DNA of 64,000 bases, taken from Rhodococcus sp. ARC_M6. GTDB lineage: Bacteria; Actinomycetota; Actinomycetes; Mycobacteriales; Mycobacteriaceae. The translations under genes and the position numbers were made by a program. Below, piece after piece: positions 41,433 through 50,264 of the stretch. Every line of letters starts with the position of its first letter. Position 1 is the first letter of the stretch. The notes under the pieces are model-generated. The model searched no databases. It had not been told where the DNA came from and saw nothing but the letters and a program-made list of their open reading frames with translations. The stretch covers positions 496,001 to 560,000 of the forward strand of contig NZ_JALGQH010000001.1 of the NCBI RefSeq assembly GCF_022810305.1, read 5' to 3'.

Positions 41433-43589
41433 TTACCGGTTGTCCGCATATGCCTGGAGATGTGCCACCTGCTCGGGATCGAGTGAGGGCCTTACGGTTT
41501 TGCGTGCTGTCGCTACATCCTCTGCGCTCACGTCGGCAGCTTCCATGTCCCGACGCATGGCGGTGAGCGCTGCTTCGCGCAACAGTGCCGAGCAGTCTGC
41601 AGCGGAGTAGCCCTCGAGATCGACGGCCAGGGCGTCCAAGTCGACATCCTCGGCGAGCGGTACGGATTTTCCGGATGCTCGCAGAATTGCCTTGCGGGCC
41701 TCGGCATCCGGCGGCGGCACGAACACGAGGCGTTCCAGTCTGCCCGGACGTAGGAGTGCGGGGTCGATCAGATCGGGGCGGTTGGTGGCGCCCAACACCA
41801 CAACATCACGCAGCGGTTCGACGCCGTCCATTTCGGTCAGCAACGCTGCGACGACGCGATCCGATACGCCGGAGTCGGAGCTCTGCCCGCGACGCGGTGC
41901 GAGGGCGTCGATTTCGTCGAGGAAGATGAGGGAGGGCGCGGAGTCGCGGGCGCGCTGGAACAATTCGCGCACCGCTTTTTCCGAAGCGCCGACCCATTTG
42001 TCCATGAGCTCTGCGCCTTTGACGGCGTGAACGCTGAGGTGGCCCGAGCTGGCAAGGGCGCGAACAAGATACGTTTTTCCGCAGCCGGGCGGGCCGTAGA
42101 GGAGGACGCCTCGGGGCGGGTCGACGCCCAGGCGGGCAAAGGAATCGGGGTGCTGCAGCGGCCACAGCACCGCTTCGGTGAGTGCCTGTTTGGTTTCGAC
42201 CATGTCGCCGACGTCGTCGAGAGTGACGCTGCCGATGGAGAGTTCTTCGGTACTCGAACGGGACAGGGGCCGAATCACTTCGAGTGCACCCACAAGATCG
42301 TCTTGCGTGATTTCGGGGGCCTCACCCGACTTGGATGCGCGGGTTGCGGCGCGCAGTGCGGCTTCGCGGCACAGTGCCGCTAGATCGGCGACCACAAAAC
42401 CGGGGGCACGGGAGGCGATGGCGTCCAGTTCGAGTGTGCCGGTGGGGACTCTGCGAAGGAGCAGTTCGAGGAGGGCCCGGCGGGTGGCGCCGTCGGGCAG
42501 TGTCAGGGACAGTTCGCGGTCGCACAGATCTTGGCCGCGCAGGCGTGCGTCGACGCTTTCGGGATGTGCGGACGTGGCGACAAATGCCACTCCCGGGGTG
42601 GACACGGCGTTACGCAGTTGTTCGAGGATCAACGCGGACACAGGTTCCGGCGTCGAGGGCAGTAGTGCGTCGATGTCGCTGATCAACAAGACTCCGCCGC
42701 CGCGTACTGCGGCTACGGCGTCGACGATGCGCGCGAGGCGTGTATTCGGTTCGGTGGCACCAACTCCGGGGCCGTCGAGTTCGACGACGTTGCGGGACGA
42801 CAGTACCGATCGGGCGAGTGTCGCTTTGCCTACTCCGGCCGGGCCGGTGATGAGAACACCGAGGTGCGGGGAAGCTCCGAGAGTGCGCAGCAGTTCAGGT
42901 TCATCCAGTGCGAGGCCGAGCCATTCGGTGAGCTTGGCGGCCTGAGCCTGCGCGCCCACAAGATGGTCGAGGGGAACAGCAGCAACATCAGCGACCACCA
43001 CAGCGTCAGCGGGCGCAGCAGCGGCAGATGATCTTCCCCAGTCCACCGCCGAATTCGGCTGCACACTCACCGGGCCACCGGCCGGGTCAACGCCCGTGAC
43101 AGTGAGCAGTTCCGAAGTCCAGGCGACGCCGAAGGTACGGGAAAGAGCTTGAGTGGCTTCGGAAGTGCTGGTGCCCGGGCCCAGATCGCGGGGGAGTAGC
43201 GAGACGGTGTCGCCGACGCTGACAACTTTGCCGAGGAGGGCTTGGCGCAGAACGGTGGGGCTGATCGATTGTGTCGCCATGGTGGATCCGGTAACGGAGA
43301 CGGAGCGTGCCCCGTACACCGTCACCGGACCCACCACGACGGAAGAGTTTTCGGTGAGCCCGACGTTGGACATCGTGACGTCGTCAAGCAGAATCGTGCC
43401 GGCCGGAGTGCCGGTGGGTGCCCGCCCCGCCACAGCAGCGGTTCCGCGGGCACCCATCAAGGCAATGGCATCCCATTCACGGATGCCTAACGCCGCCAAC
43501 GCTTCGGGATGCAAGCGCACAACCCCGCGTCGTAAATCTGCGGCGGAGGTGTTGAGGCGGACGGTCAGGGCGAGTTCCGGCGAAGTCAC
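41433..43589 (-). CDS. CDC48/p97-like double AAA ATPase
   Basis: The 718-residue protein has an N-terminal domain (double-psi barrel-like, VRLHPEALAALGIREWDAIA) and two AAA modules. The first has Walker A GPAGVGKATL, with alanine in place of the usual Ser/Thr after the lysine, and Walker B VLLISDIDALL without the usual Glu. The second is intact (GPPGCGKTYL, LIFLDEIDALAPRRG, ATNRPDLIDPALLRPGRLER). D1 is thus likely a weak or structural module while D2 hydrolyses ATP. It matches Rv0435c and lies 21 bases downstream of pssA. Confidence 0.92.
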   Translation of the reverse strand: MTSPELALTVRLNTSAADLRRGVVRLHPEALAALGIREWDAIALMGARGTAAVAGRAPTGTPAGTILLDDVTMSNVGLTENSSVVVGPVTVYGARSVSVTGSTMATQSISPTVLRQALLGKVVSVGDTVSLLPRDLGPGTSTSEATQALSRTFGVAWTSELLTVTGVDPAGGPVSVQPNSAVDWGRSSAAAAPADAVVVADVAAVPLDHLVGAQAQAAKLTEWLGLALDEPELLRTLGASPHLGVLITGPAGVGKATLARSVLSSRNVVELDGPGVGATEPNTRLARIVDAVAAVRGGGVLLISDIDALLPSTPEPVSALILEQLRNAVSTPGVAFVATSAHPESVDARLRGQDLCDRELSLTLPDGATRRALLELLLRRVPTGTLELDAIASRAPGFVVADLAALCREAALRAATRASKSGEAPEITQDDLVGALEVIRPLSRSSTEELSIGSVTLDDVGDMVETKQALTEAVLWPLQHPDSFARLGVDPPRGVLLYGPPGCGKTYLVRALASSGHLSVHAVKGAELMDKWVGASEKAVRELFQRARDSAPSLIFLDEIDALAPRRGQSSDSGVSDRVVAALLTEMDGVEPLRDVVVLGATNRPDLIDPALLRPGRLERLVFVPPPDAEARKAILRASGKSVPLAEDVDLDALAVDLEGYSAADCSALLREAALTAMRRDMEAADVSAEDVATARKTVRPSLDPEQVAHLQAYADNR

Positions 43590-43610
43590 ATACCGAGACT
43601 ACGTCGTCAA

Positions 43611-44510
43611 TTAGCGAGGGCGTCGTAACCCGAGGCGCACCATCGAGCGTCGTCCGCCGGCGGTGGGCTGACGCCTTATCGCGCGACGCTCCGACGGCTT
43701 GATGTCCCAGGTTTCCGGACGTGCCGCAACCCAGCGCTTGGAATGAACCGCAAACGGGATGTGGATGAGGTAGATCGCGACGAGAACGATCAGCAGCACG
43801 TACGGGAAGGTGATCAATGCGGCCGCGGTCAAGGCAACCAGCACCAGTAGTGCGGCCGCCATATGCGGAGGTACCGATACCGATTTCATGGCCAGCGTCG
43901 GGATGCGACTGACGATCAGTGCGGCGGAGAAGAGCATCCACACAACAACAACTACCGGCGACGACCACCATCCGTCTCCCCACTGCGCGGTCGCAGCCAG
44001 GGGAGTGAGGGCGATCAATGCGCCGGCCGGTGCCGGAACGCCCACGAAGTACTCGCGGGCATAAGCGGGAACGTCGTCGTCGTCGAGCAAAGTATTGAAC
44101 CGCGCCAGGCGCAGAACGATGCTGACGGCAAACACCAGAGCGATGATCCAGCCGAAACCGGTGCCGTCCAACAAGGTCACGTACAGAACCAACGCGGGGG
44201 CGACGCCGAAGGAGATGGAATCGGACAGCGAGTCGAGTTCGGCACCGATCTTGCTGGTGGCGTCGAGAAGTCGTGCGATCCGGCCGTCGAGTGAATCGAG
44301 GACAGCGGCAGCACCGACCATCGCGAGTGAGATGCCGGGCTCACCGTCAAGCGCGAACTTGACGGCAGACAGCCCGGCACACAGTGCGAGGATGGTGATG
44401 ACTGACGGCAGCAACCGCACGGCTTGGGTGCGTTTGGGCACCTTGATGCCGGGTTGTTTTGCGGCTACCGCCGGTTTCTTCACGGCTGGCTTCATCCTCG
44501 GTGTCTTCAC
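43611..44510 (-). CDS. pssA: CDP-diacylglycerol-serine O-phosphatidyltransferase
   Basis: The 299-residue membrane enzyme makes phosphatidylserine from CDP-diacylglycerol and serine. The CDP-alcohol phosphotransferase motif is visible as [27 protein letters not shown], given here only in part: [10 protein letters not shown] and GAELDSLSD. About eight transmembrane segments follow a basic, Lys/Pro-rich N-terminus. The start overlaps the psd stop by four bases. Confidence 0.94.
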   Translation of the reverse strand: MKTPRMKPAVKKPAVAAKQPGIKVPKRTQAVRLLPSVITILALCAGLSAVKFALDGEPGISLAMVGAAAVLDSLDGRIARLLDATSKIGAELDSLSDSISFGVAPALVLYVTLLDGTGFGWIIALVFAVSIVLRLARFNTLLDDDDVPAYAREYFVGVPAPAGALIALTPLAATAQWGDGWWSSPVVVVVWMLFSAALIVSRIPTLAMKSVSVPPHMAAALLVLVALTAAALITFPYVLLIVLVAIYLIHIPFAVHSKRWVAARPETWDIKPSERRAIRRQPTAGGRRSMVRLGLRRPR

Positions 44511-45220
44511 GGCAGTTGCGCGATGACGGTTTCAGCACCGATTGTGCGCTGACCGGGCTCGACCAGCAAGGTCGTTCCGGCCGGGAAGTACGTGTCGACG
44601 CGGGAGCCGAATCGGATCAATCCGTAGGTGTCGCCGATGGGGAGGACATCGCCGACGCCCGCGTAGCAGACGATACGACGAGCCAGCAGGCCCGCGATCT
44701 GGACGACGGCAATGTCGTGGCCGGATGCGGTTTCGATGAGCATGCTGTTGCGCTCGTTGACCTCGCTGGCGTCCGCGAGATCTGCGGAGAGGAACTTGCC
44801 GGGCTGGTGAACAACTGTTTTGACGGTTCCGCCGACGGGGGCGCGTTGGACGTGGACGTCCAGAACCGACAGGAAGATGCTCACGCGGGGGCGGGGTTCG
44901 CTGCCCAAGTTGAGCTCGGCCGGCGGAACTGCGTTGTCGACCAAGGCGACCTCGCCGTCAGCCGGTGCTACGACGACGCCGATGCGATTGGGCGGTACCC
45001 GGTGCGGGTGACGGAAGAATGTGGCACAGGCGGCAGCGGAGAACAGGCCCGCGCGGCGTACCCATTTACGGTTGCGGCCCAAGGCTGCAACGCCCAACGG
45101 TGCCAGCACAAACGGCAGGCCGGCGGGATGTAGCGGCGGAATCGCATGGCGAACCAGATCGACAAGATGTCCGATTCCGGTGGGTTGCGGGGTTCCGGGG
45201 GGTGTGGGTCGGCGTGCCAC
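44507..45220 (-). CDS. psd: Phosphatidylserine decarboxylase
   Basis: The 237-residue proenzyme becomes two chains by self-cleavage at the Gly-Ser of [11 protein letters not shown], which creates the pyruvoyl group. Other motifs are [39 protein letters not shown] and [14 protein letters not shown]. It forms phosphatidylethanolamine from the product of PssA. The operon psd-pssA-AAA ATPase is conserved in mycolata. Confidence 0.94.
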   Translation of the reverse strand: MARRPTPPGTPQPTGIGHLVDLVRHAIPPLHPAGLPFVLAPLGVAALGRNRKWVRRAGLFSAAACATFFRHPHRVPPNRIGVVVAPADGEVALVDNAVPPAELNLGSEPRPRVSIFLSVLDVHVQRAPVGGTVKTVVHQPGKFLSADLADASEVNERNSMLIETASGHDIAVVQIAGLLARRIVCYAGVGDVLPIGDTYGLIRFGSRVDTYFPAGTTLLVEPGQRTIGAETVIAQLP

Positions 45221-45231
45221 AGGCTCCTCTA

Positions 45232-45331
45232 ACTACTCGGTGGTCCGCACTGACAGTGCGGGGTAGTGCACCCCTAGATTACGTGAGCGTGGTCTCGCTC
45301 ACGGGTTGCAGCGGTATTAGCACCGAGTAGT
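45232..45331. repeat. Nested inverted repeats between psd and the GH43 gene
   Basis: The outer arms ACTACTCGGTG (45232-45242) and CACCGAGTAGT (45321-45331) are complementary. Inside lie CGCACT-GAC-AGTGCG (45246-45260) and GTGAGCG-N6-CGCTCAC (45283-45302). This likely combines the GH43 terminator and the psd promoter region. Confidence 0.65.
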
Positions 45332-45348
45332 ACCCGACACAGTCGTCG

Positions 45349-46320
45349 TTATGCAGGTTCTCTCATCACACCGATATGGCGAACCGTCCCGGAAAGGTCG
45401 GGAAGCTCTTTCAACAGAGACCATGTGTTCAGCCCGTCGGTGCTGTCGGAATAGAGATACTTTCCTTCGGTGTAGGCGTCGAGATATATCCGCCAGGTGT
45501 CGTTCGGCAGCTGAACCAGGGCGGGGCCTTCCAGCATCGGGCCCCAATCTCCGGACGGGACGAATGAATAGGGTCCCGTCACCGATGGTGCGACAGCATG
45601 TTCGATGATCTTTTTCGTCTCGTTCTTGGTGAACGCATGGTAGGTCGATCCGACCTTGACCACGGTGGTGTCGATGTGGTCTGCGCCGATTCCGGCGAGG
45701 GGAACTGGCAGGCTCCACAATCGCAGCGATGGTTCCAGTGCCGTCATCAAATACGGCACAAATCCTCCACCGGTCGACATCGACAGGATGACGTTGACGC
45801 GGCCGCCGTCCACAAACCATTCAGGCGCCCAGGCTTTGGTGGTGAAGGGTGACAGAGACGGTCCGTCGCTGAACCCGGCCGACCCCGAGGAGCCTGGCGG
45901 GCTCGCAGAACCTGTGCCGTCGCCGGTGCCGGGCAGGAAGGCGCAGCAGAACGGGACAGGATAGTTTCCCAAGGGCGTCCAGTTGACGCGATCGCTGCTG
46001 CGGGCAAAGCCGATATTCGACCCGCCGCCCGTTGTATAGGTGACGTAGTACATCCCGTCGGTGTTCCGGAAGATACTCGGGTCACGCACAAGCCCTGACG
46101 GTGGCCGATACGCGGCGAGTCGGGCCGGTTGGAAGTTGGTGGCGTCCTCCGACTCGTAGACATCCATGTCGAGGCTGCTGGTGTTGCTGAATGCCACCAT
46201 TGTGTATTGCCAGGCCGGTGGTGCGGCGCCGCTGGTTCCCGGGGCCGCGACCAGCATGCCTGCGACAGCGAGCATCACCATTGATATTGCTGAAAAGCAT
46301 GTTCGTTTTGTCAGCCTCAC
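45349..46320 (-). CDS. Secreted glycoside hydrolase-like protein (GH43 / five-bladed propeller)
   Basis: The 323-residue protein starts with a Sec signal peptide (ISMVMLAVAGMLVAAPGTSG, cleavage near AAP). Propeller motifs with carboxylates are VRDPSIFRNTDGMYYVTYT, KAWAPEWFVDGGRVNVILS and EGPALVQLPNDTWRIYLDAY, similar to GH43 arabinanases and beta-xylosidases. Its target outside the cell could be arabinan of the envelope or plant material (inference). The neighbouring HxlR genes are not obviously linked to it. Confidence 0.75.
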   Translation of the reverse strand: MRLTKRTCFSAISMVMLAVAGMLVAAPGTSGAAPPAWQYTMVAFSNTSSLDMDVYESEDATNFQPARLAAYRPPSGLVRDPSIFRNTDGMYYVTYTTGGGSNIGFARSSDRVNWTPLGNYPVPFCCAFLPGTGDGTGSASPPGSSGSAGFSDGPSLSPFTTKAWAPEWFVDGGRVNVILSMSTGGGFVPYLMTALEPSLRLWSLPVPLAGIGADHIDTTVVKVGSTYHAFTKNETKKIIEHAVAPSVTGPYSFVPSGDWGPMLEGPALVQLPNDTWRIYLDAYTEGKYLYSDSTDGLNTWSLLKELPDLSGTVRHIGVMREPA

Positions 46321-46404
46321 CGGTGAAGTATCTACGGCCGCAGGCGCACCATAAGTAACTTTGGCCGCAGCACTGAGGATCGTTACCGACCGTTCAGCGG
46401 ATCG

Positions 46405-46794
46405 TTATTGAACCGAACGCGCTGCAGCTGTTGCAGTCGACCGTGACGCGTGCTGTTCCTGTGCTTCCAGGACAGCGTTTTCGTTCTCCGCTCCCCATTG
46501 GGCGAGGGTGGCCAGGGGGCCGTTGACGAAGGAGGCTCCAAGGTCTGTGAGTTGGTAGGTGACAGCGCGAACACTGTCGTGAACTCGACTGATCAGACCA
46601 CTTCTCACTAGTCGCGTGACGGCTTGGCTGAGTGCCTTGTCGTTAATGCCCCCGATGACTGCGAGTAGTTCTTGGCGTCGTTTCGGACCCAGCCGTAGTG
46701 CCGAGAGCACACCCGGATCCCAGGAATGTGCGACGAGGTCCGTCGCGAGTCGAAGCCGGGTGTCGGCAGCAAGGCGTTCGGAGTATGTGTCCAC
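46405..46794 (-). CDS. HxlR-family winged-helix regulator (upstream copy of a duplicated pair)
   Basis: The 129-residue regulator is very similar to the next gene (shared RLATDLVAHSWDPGVLSAL, KRRQELLAVIGGINDKALSQ, SGLISRVHDSVRAVTYQLTD). It is MarR-like winged-helix DNA binding. I set the start at GTG 46794, since it lines up with the GTG start of the paralogue; an in-frame ATG at 46821 would place the start inside the operator. The cysteine common near the start of redox-sensing HxlR proteins is absent here. Confidence 0.82.
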   Translation of the reverse strand: MDTYSERLAADTRLRLATDLVAHSWDPGVLSALRLGPKRRQELLAVIGGINDKALSQAVTRLVRSGLISRVHDSVRAVTYQLTDLGASFVNGPLATLAQWGAENENAVLEAQEQHASRSTATAAARSVQ

Positions 46795-46818
46795 GGTGTC
46801 ATTGTCCCCTGATTTTTT

Positions 46819-46834
46819 CATACCTTTTGGTATG
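46819..46834. promoter_or_regulatory. HxlR operator 1
   Basis: A perfect 16-base palindrome, CATACCTTTTGGTATG, lies upstream of the first hxlR gene. It shares TACCTTTTGGTA with the operator at 47314-47329. Confidence 0.65.
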
Positions 46835-46864
46835 CATCAGGTTTTTACCGTAGTTGGTCAATGG

Positions 46865-46918
46865 AACATGACGACGGCACTCCGCTGGTCATTTTCGGGC
46901 GGTCGACGCCACGAGCCG
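46865..46918 (+). pseudogene. Remnant of the 5' part of an NADP oxidoreductase gene
   Basis: Bases 46865-46884 match 47420-47439 and bases 46885-46918 match 47468-47501 of the intact oxidoreductase gene, with only a few differences. The intervening 28 bases and the first codons are missing, so it is a duplicated and broken copy. It overlaps the 3' end of the second hxlR gene in antisense. Confidence 0.75.
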
Positions 46919-47290
46919 TGCGCCCGACGCAGCTGCTCGCGATGAGTAGTGCTCCTGCGCCGTTCGGACTGCGTTTCCGTTTTCCGCTGCCCATTGGGCG
47001 AGTGCGGCCAGTGGGCCGTTCGCGAGGGAGGCTCCGAGGTCTGTGAGTTGGTAGATGACACCGCGTGCGTTGTCATCCGCTCGATCGATCAGGCCGCTTG
47101 CGAGCAGTCGCGTGAGAGCTTGGCTGAATACCTTGTCGCTGATGCCGCCGATACCGGCCAGCAGTTCTCGACGCCGTCTCGGACCTGCCCGTAGAGCTGA
47201 CAGCACTACGGGATCCCAGGCATGAGCGACTAGATCGGTTGCGAGTCGAAGCTGGCAGTCGGCAACAAAGGGTTCGCAGTGCGAGTTCAC
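46889..47290 (-). CDS. HxlR-family winged-helix regulator (copy next to the intact oxidoreductase)
   Basis: The 133-residue protein shares RLATDLVAHAWDPVVLSALR, RRRRELLAGIGGISDKVFSQ and NARGVIYQLTDLGASLANGP with its paralogue. GTG 47290 has AGAGGACGG upstream. It is divergent from the oxidoreductase gene with its palindrome between them, so it likely controls that gene. Two cysteines near the N-terminus (CEPFVADC) might allow redox sensing (inference). The last codons run into the duplicated oxidoreductase remnant. Confidence 0.84.
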   Translation of the reverse strand: MNSHCEPFVADCQLRLATDLVAHAWDPVVLSALRAGPRRRRELLAGIGGISDKVFSQALTRLLASGLIDRADDNARGVIYQLTDLGASLANGPLAALAQWAAENGNAVRTAQEHYSSRAAASGARLVASTARK

Positions 47291-47313
47291 GGTTCCACCG
47301 TCCTCTGATTCTT

Positions 47314-47329
47314 CCTACCTTTTGGTAGG
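47314..47329. promoter_or_regulatory. HxlR operator 2
   Basis: The perfect palindrome CCTACCTTTTGGTAGG lies between hxlR and the oxidoreductase gene. The following GTTTCTACCGTAATTG matches GTTTTTACCGTAGTTG beside operator 1. Confidence 0.7.
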
Positions 47330-47392
47330 CGCCACGTTTCTACCGTAATTGCTGCACGTCATTTACTCAGGCGATCGAAGGAGACAACCACC

Positions 47393-48016
47393 ATGCGTAT
47401 CGGAATCTTGGGCACAGGCAACATGGCGACGGCGCTCGGTCAGGCGTGGGCACGCGCGGGGCACGAACTGGTCATTGCCGGGCGGTCGACGCCCCGAGCC
47501 GGGTTGGTAGCCAAGGAGATTGGCGGTTCCGTGCGGGCGGTGGCTGCTGACAGACTTGCTGCAGAATCGGATGTTGTCGTGATCGCTGTGCTGTGGGAGG
47601 GCCTGGACGACGCTCTTGCTCTGGCGAATGCGCCGACGGGTGCGTTTGCGGGCAAGACGGTTATCGACTGCACCAATGCGGTTGATTTCAGTACCGGAAT
47701 GTTGAAGTCGGCTACCTCGGCTGCCCAGCACATTGCCGAAATCGCAACTGGCGCACGCGTAGTCAAGGCTCTTCATCTGTTCGCGGGGCAGAGTTGGCTC
47801 GTGGCGGATGGCAGCGAGCTTAAGACGGTGGCGATCTGCGGCGACGACAACGAGTCGTTGGACATCACTGCCGGGTTGATTCGCGATTTGGGCGCGTCGA
47901 CGGCAGTGATCGGTGGACTCGACCATGCACGTCAGCTGGAAGACGTGGCCGGTTTTGTCATGGCTGTTGTCGCGTCGGGCAACAACCCGGCGTCAGCGGT
48001 GCCGTCGATGGCATAA
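47393..48016 (+). CDS. NADP-binding oxidoreductase (F420-dependent NADP reductase-like)
   Basis: The 207-residue protein has a Rossmann start MRIGILGTGNMATALGQAWA and the NADP-phosphate site GRSTPRAG, plus SDVVVIAVLWEG, TVIDCTNAVDF and VVKALHLFAGQSW. It fits the COG2085 family of NADP-linked reductases, some of which use F420. GAAGGAG lies upstream of ATG 47393. It is divergent from an hxlR gene with a palindromic operator between, so it is probably induced by an electrophile or redox stress (inference). Confidence 0.87.
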   Translation: MRIGILGTGNMATALGQAWARAGHELVIAGRSTPRAGLVAKEIGGSVRAVAADRLAAESDVVVIAVLWEGLDDALALANAPTGAFAGKTVIDCTNAVDFSTGMLKSATSAAQHIAEIATGARVVKALHLFAGQSWLVADGSELKTVAICGDDNESLDITAGLIRDLGASTAVIGGLDHARQLEDVAGFVMAVVASGNNPASAVPSMA

Positions 48017-48027
48017 GGCCGACAAAG

Positions 48028-48058
48028 GCGAGCTCCGACGCTCTTCGTCGGAGCTCGC
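48028..48058. terminator. Bidirectional terminator
   Basis: A perfect 13-bp stem (GCGAGCTCCGACG) with a CTCTT loop between two convergent genes. Confidence 0.8.
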
Positions 48059-48066
48059 TGCGTTGG

Positions 48067-48537
48067 TTAAGCGAGAACGCTGGCGGCTTCTGCTTCGTTC
48101 TTTACACGCTTGAGGGTGGCGTTCATGCCCTCGACGAGGTCGACCTCAAATTTGTCGTTGCCGCCGAAGACGGTTTTGACCAGGAACTGCGAGACCTTGG
48201 ACGTTCCGTGGGGAGCTTCACGACGCTCGGTCACCTTGGTGCCCGTTGCGGTGGGTTCGAGTTCGTAGGACCAGATGGTGCCGTTCTCGGCAATGCGAAA
48301 TGCGATGGACTTGTTGGGCTCGAAACGCACAACCTTGGCGGAGGTGGGCCAGATCAGGAATCCGCTGCGGTTGATGTTGAAGGTTTTGGCGCCTTCACGG
48401 ACGGTTCCGCCGATGACCTTCATCTTCTTGCACTGGGGGCTCCATTCACCCATGCGCTGGAGGTCGGCGACGATTGCCCACACATCCTGCGGGGATGCGT
48501 TGATGTCGATGCTGGCTTCGAGGGTGTTGGACAACAT
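48067..48537 (-). CDS. SRPBCC (START-like) protein
   Basis: The 156-residue protein begins LEASIDINASPQDVWAIVAD, the usual start of the polyketide cyclase/SRPBCC fold, followed by ADLQRMGEWSPQCKKMKVIG and WSYELEPTATGTKVTERRE. It should bind a lipid or other hydrophobic ligand in the cytosol. It is divergent from the permease gene. Confidence 0.85.
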   Translation of the reverse strand: MLSNTLEASIDINASPQDVWAIVADLQRMGEWSPQCKKMKVIGGTVREGAKTFNINRSGFLIWPTSAKVVRFEPNKSIAFRIAENGTIWSYELEPTATGTKVTERREAPHGTSKVSQFLVKTVFGGNDKFEVDLVEGMNATLKRVKNEAEAASVLA

Positions 48538-48839
48538 TTTCTCCAGTCAATTTGGTGATACGAAGAGTTACAAACACTTTTGCCGACGGTACGCGATCCG
48601 TCAAGAGTTGATGTGCCTCGCGTCACCTTACGTCCCGGGTTGATCTCGTAGCCGCCTCGACAGAAGTCGGCTGGAAGTCCGGGTATTTCCGTCCACAGAT
48701 CGATGTGAGGTGCGGGATCCCGTCGACATGGCGAACTAATGTGCGCTCACGCACGGCTTGCCAGGGACGGATTTGTGGCGACAGGTGAAGGGGTGGTCGG
48801 GAGTCTGCCGACTGGTAGCGGACAATAGACGGCGCACGT
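48538..48839. other. Divergent intergenic region without gene
   Basis: About 300 bases separate the SRPBCC gene and the amino-acid permease gene. Both promoters must lie here. I saw no ORF with a ribosome binding site and no clear palindrome. Confidence 0.6.
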
Positions 48840-50264
48840 ATGCCTGACAGCCGACTGGAGTACCGAGTGAACACCGAAGCCAAGACCGCCAACCAGGACG
48901 GTCTCAAGAGGGGGCTGACGGCGCGGCATATTCGTTTCATCGCTCTGGGATCGGCAATCGGAACGGGACTCTTCTACGGCAGTGCCGAGGCGATCAAGCG
49001 CGCCGGGCCGTCCGTGTTGCTGGCCTACCTGATCGGTGGCATCGCGGTGTACCTGGTGCTGCGCGCCCTCGGTGAGATGGCCGTGCGCAACCCCGTCTCC
49101 GGTTCGTTCAGTGAATACGCCAACCAGCATCTGGGTCCGCTTGCCGGATTCATGACGGGTTGGACGTACACCTTCGAGATGGTGATCGTGTGTCTTGCCG
49201 ACGTCACCGCATTCGGTCTGTACATGCAGTTCTGGTTCCCGGACGTGCCGCGCTGGATCTGGGTTCTGGCTGTCGTCTTCTTCATCGGTGCATTGAACTT
49301 GTTGAGCGTCAAGGTCTTCGGTGAGCTCGAGTTCTGGTTCACCCTGGTCAAGATCACCGCGATTATTGCGATGATCGCGGGTGGTATTGCCATCATCGTG
49401 TTCGGCTTCGGTGTCCACGAGACCGATACGGGCCTCAGCAACCTGTGGTCCGACGGCGGATTCTTTGCCACCGGATTCGGCGGCTTCCTCGCGTGCTTCG
49501 CCATCGTGATGTTTGCATTCGGTGGTACCGAGATCATCGGAATCACGGCCGGTGAGGCCGAAGATCCGGCGCGCACGATCCGGAAAGCGGTTAATACCGT
49601 TCCGGTGCGCATCATTCTCTTCTACATCTGCACGCTGGCCGTCATCATGATCATCATTCCGTGGCAGAGCATCACCAGTGACAACAGCCCGTTTGTTCAG
49701 ATCTTCGAGAACCTCGGATTGGGTACAGCGGCTTCGATTCTCAACATCGTGGTCATCACCGCCGCGCTCTCGGCTATCAACAGCGACGTGTTCGGTGCCG
49801 GCCGCATGATGTTCGGAATGGCGCACGCCGGTCAGGCGCCGCATGTGATGAAGAAGGTCTCGCGCAACGGTGTTCCGTGGATGACCGTTGTCATCATGTC
49901 TATCGCTCTACTTGTCGGCGTCGTGCTCAACTACCTGATCCCGGACCAGGTGTTCCTCGTCATCGCATCGCTCGCGACCTTCGCGACGATCTTCGTGTGG
50001 GTCATGATCCTGCTGTCGCAGTACCGCTCGCGCAGCCAGTTGGGCGCCGACGAAACAGCGGCACTGAAGTTTCCAGTGCCGCTGTGGCCGTACGGTCAGA
50101 TCTTTGCGATCGTGTTCCTGACCTTCGTCGTCATTCTGTTGGGCGTCATGTCCGAGACCCGCGTTGCGCTTGCGGCCGGGGCCGTGTGGCTGGTTCTGCT
50201 TACCGTCGCCTACTACTTGTGGGTCAAGCCGGCGCTCAGCGCAACGGATCGAAGTGGCGCATAA
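48840..50264 (+). CDS. Amino acid permease (APC superfamily, AAT family)
   Basis: The 474-residue protein has 12 predicted transmembrane helices and the family signature ([59 protein letters not shown]). It imports an amino acid, probably D-/L-alanine, glycine, proline or a similar one. It converges on dadA with a 29-base overlap, which suggests they serve the same substrate (inference). GTG 48867 is an alternative start. Confidence 0.9.
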   Translation: MPDSRLEYRVNTEAKTANQDGLKRGLTARHIRFIALGSAIGTGLFYGSAEAIKRAGPSVLLAYLIGGIAVYLVLRALGEMAVRNPVSGSFSEYANQHLGPLAGFMTGWTYTFEMVIVCLADVTAFGLYMQFWFPDVPRWIWVLAVVFFIGALNLLSVKVFGELEFWFTLVKITAIIAMIAGGIAIIVFGFGVHETDTGLSNLWSDGGFFATGFGGFLACFAIVMFAFGGTEIIGITAGEAEDPARTIRKAVNTVPVRIILFYICTLAVIMIIIPWQSITSDNSPFVQIFENLGLGTAASILNIVVITAALSAINSDVFGAGRMMFGMAHAGQAPHVMKKVSRNGVPWMTVVIMSIALLVGVVLNYLIPDQVFLVIASLATFATIFVWVMILLSQYRSRSQLGADETAALKFPVPLWPYGQIFAIVFLTFVVILLGVMSETRVALAAGAVWLVLLTVAYYLWVKPALSATDRSGA

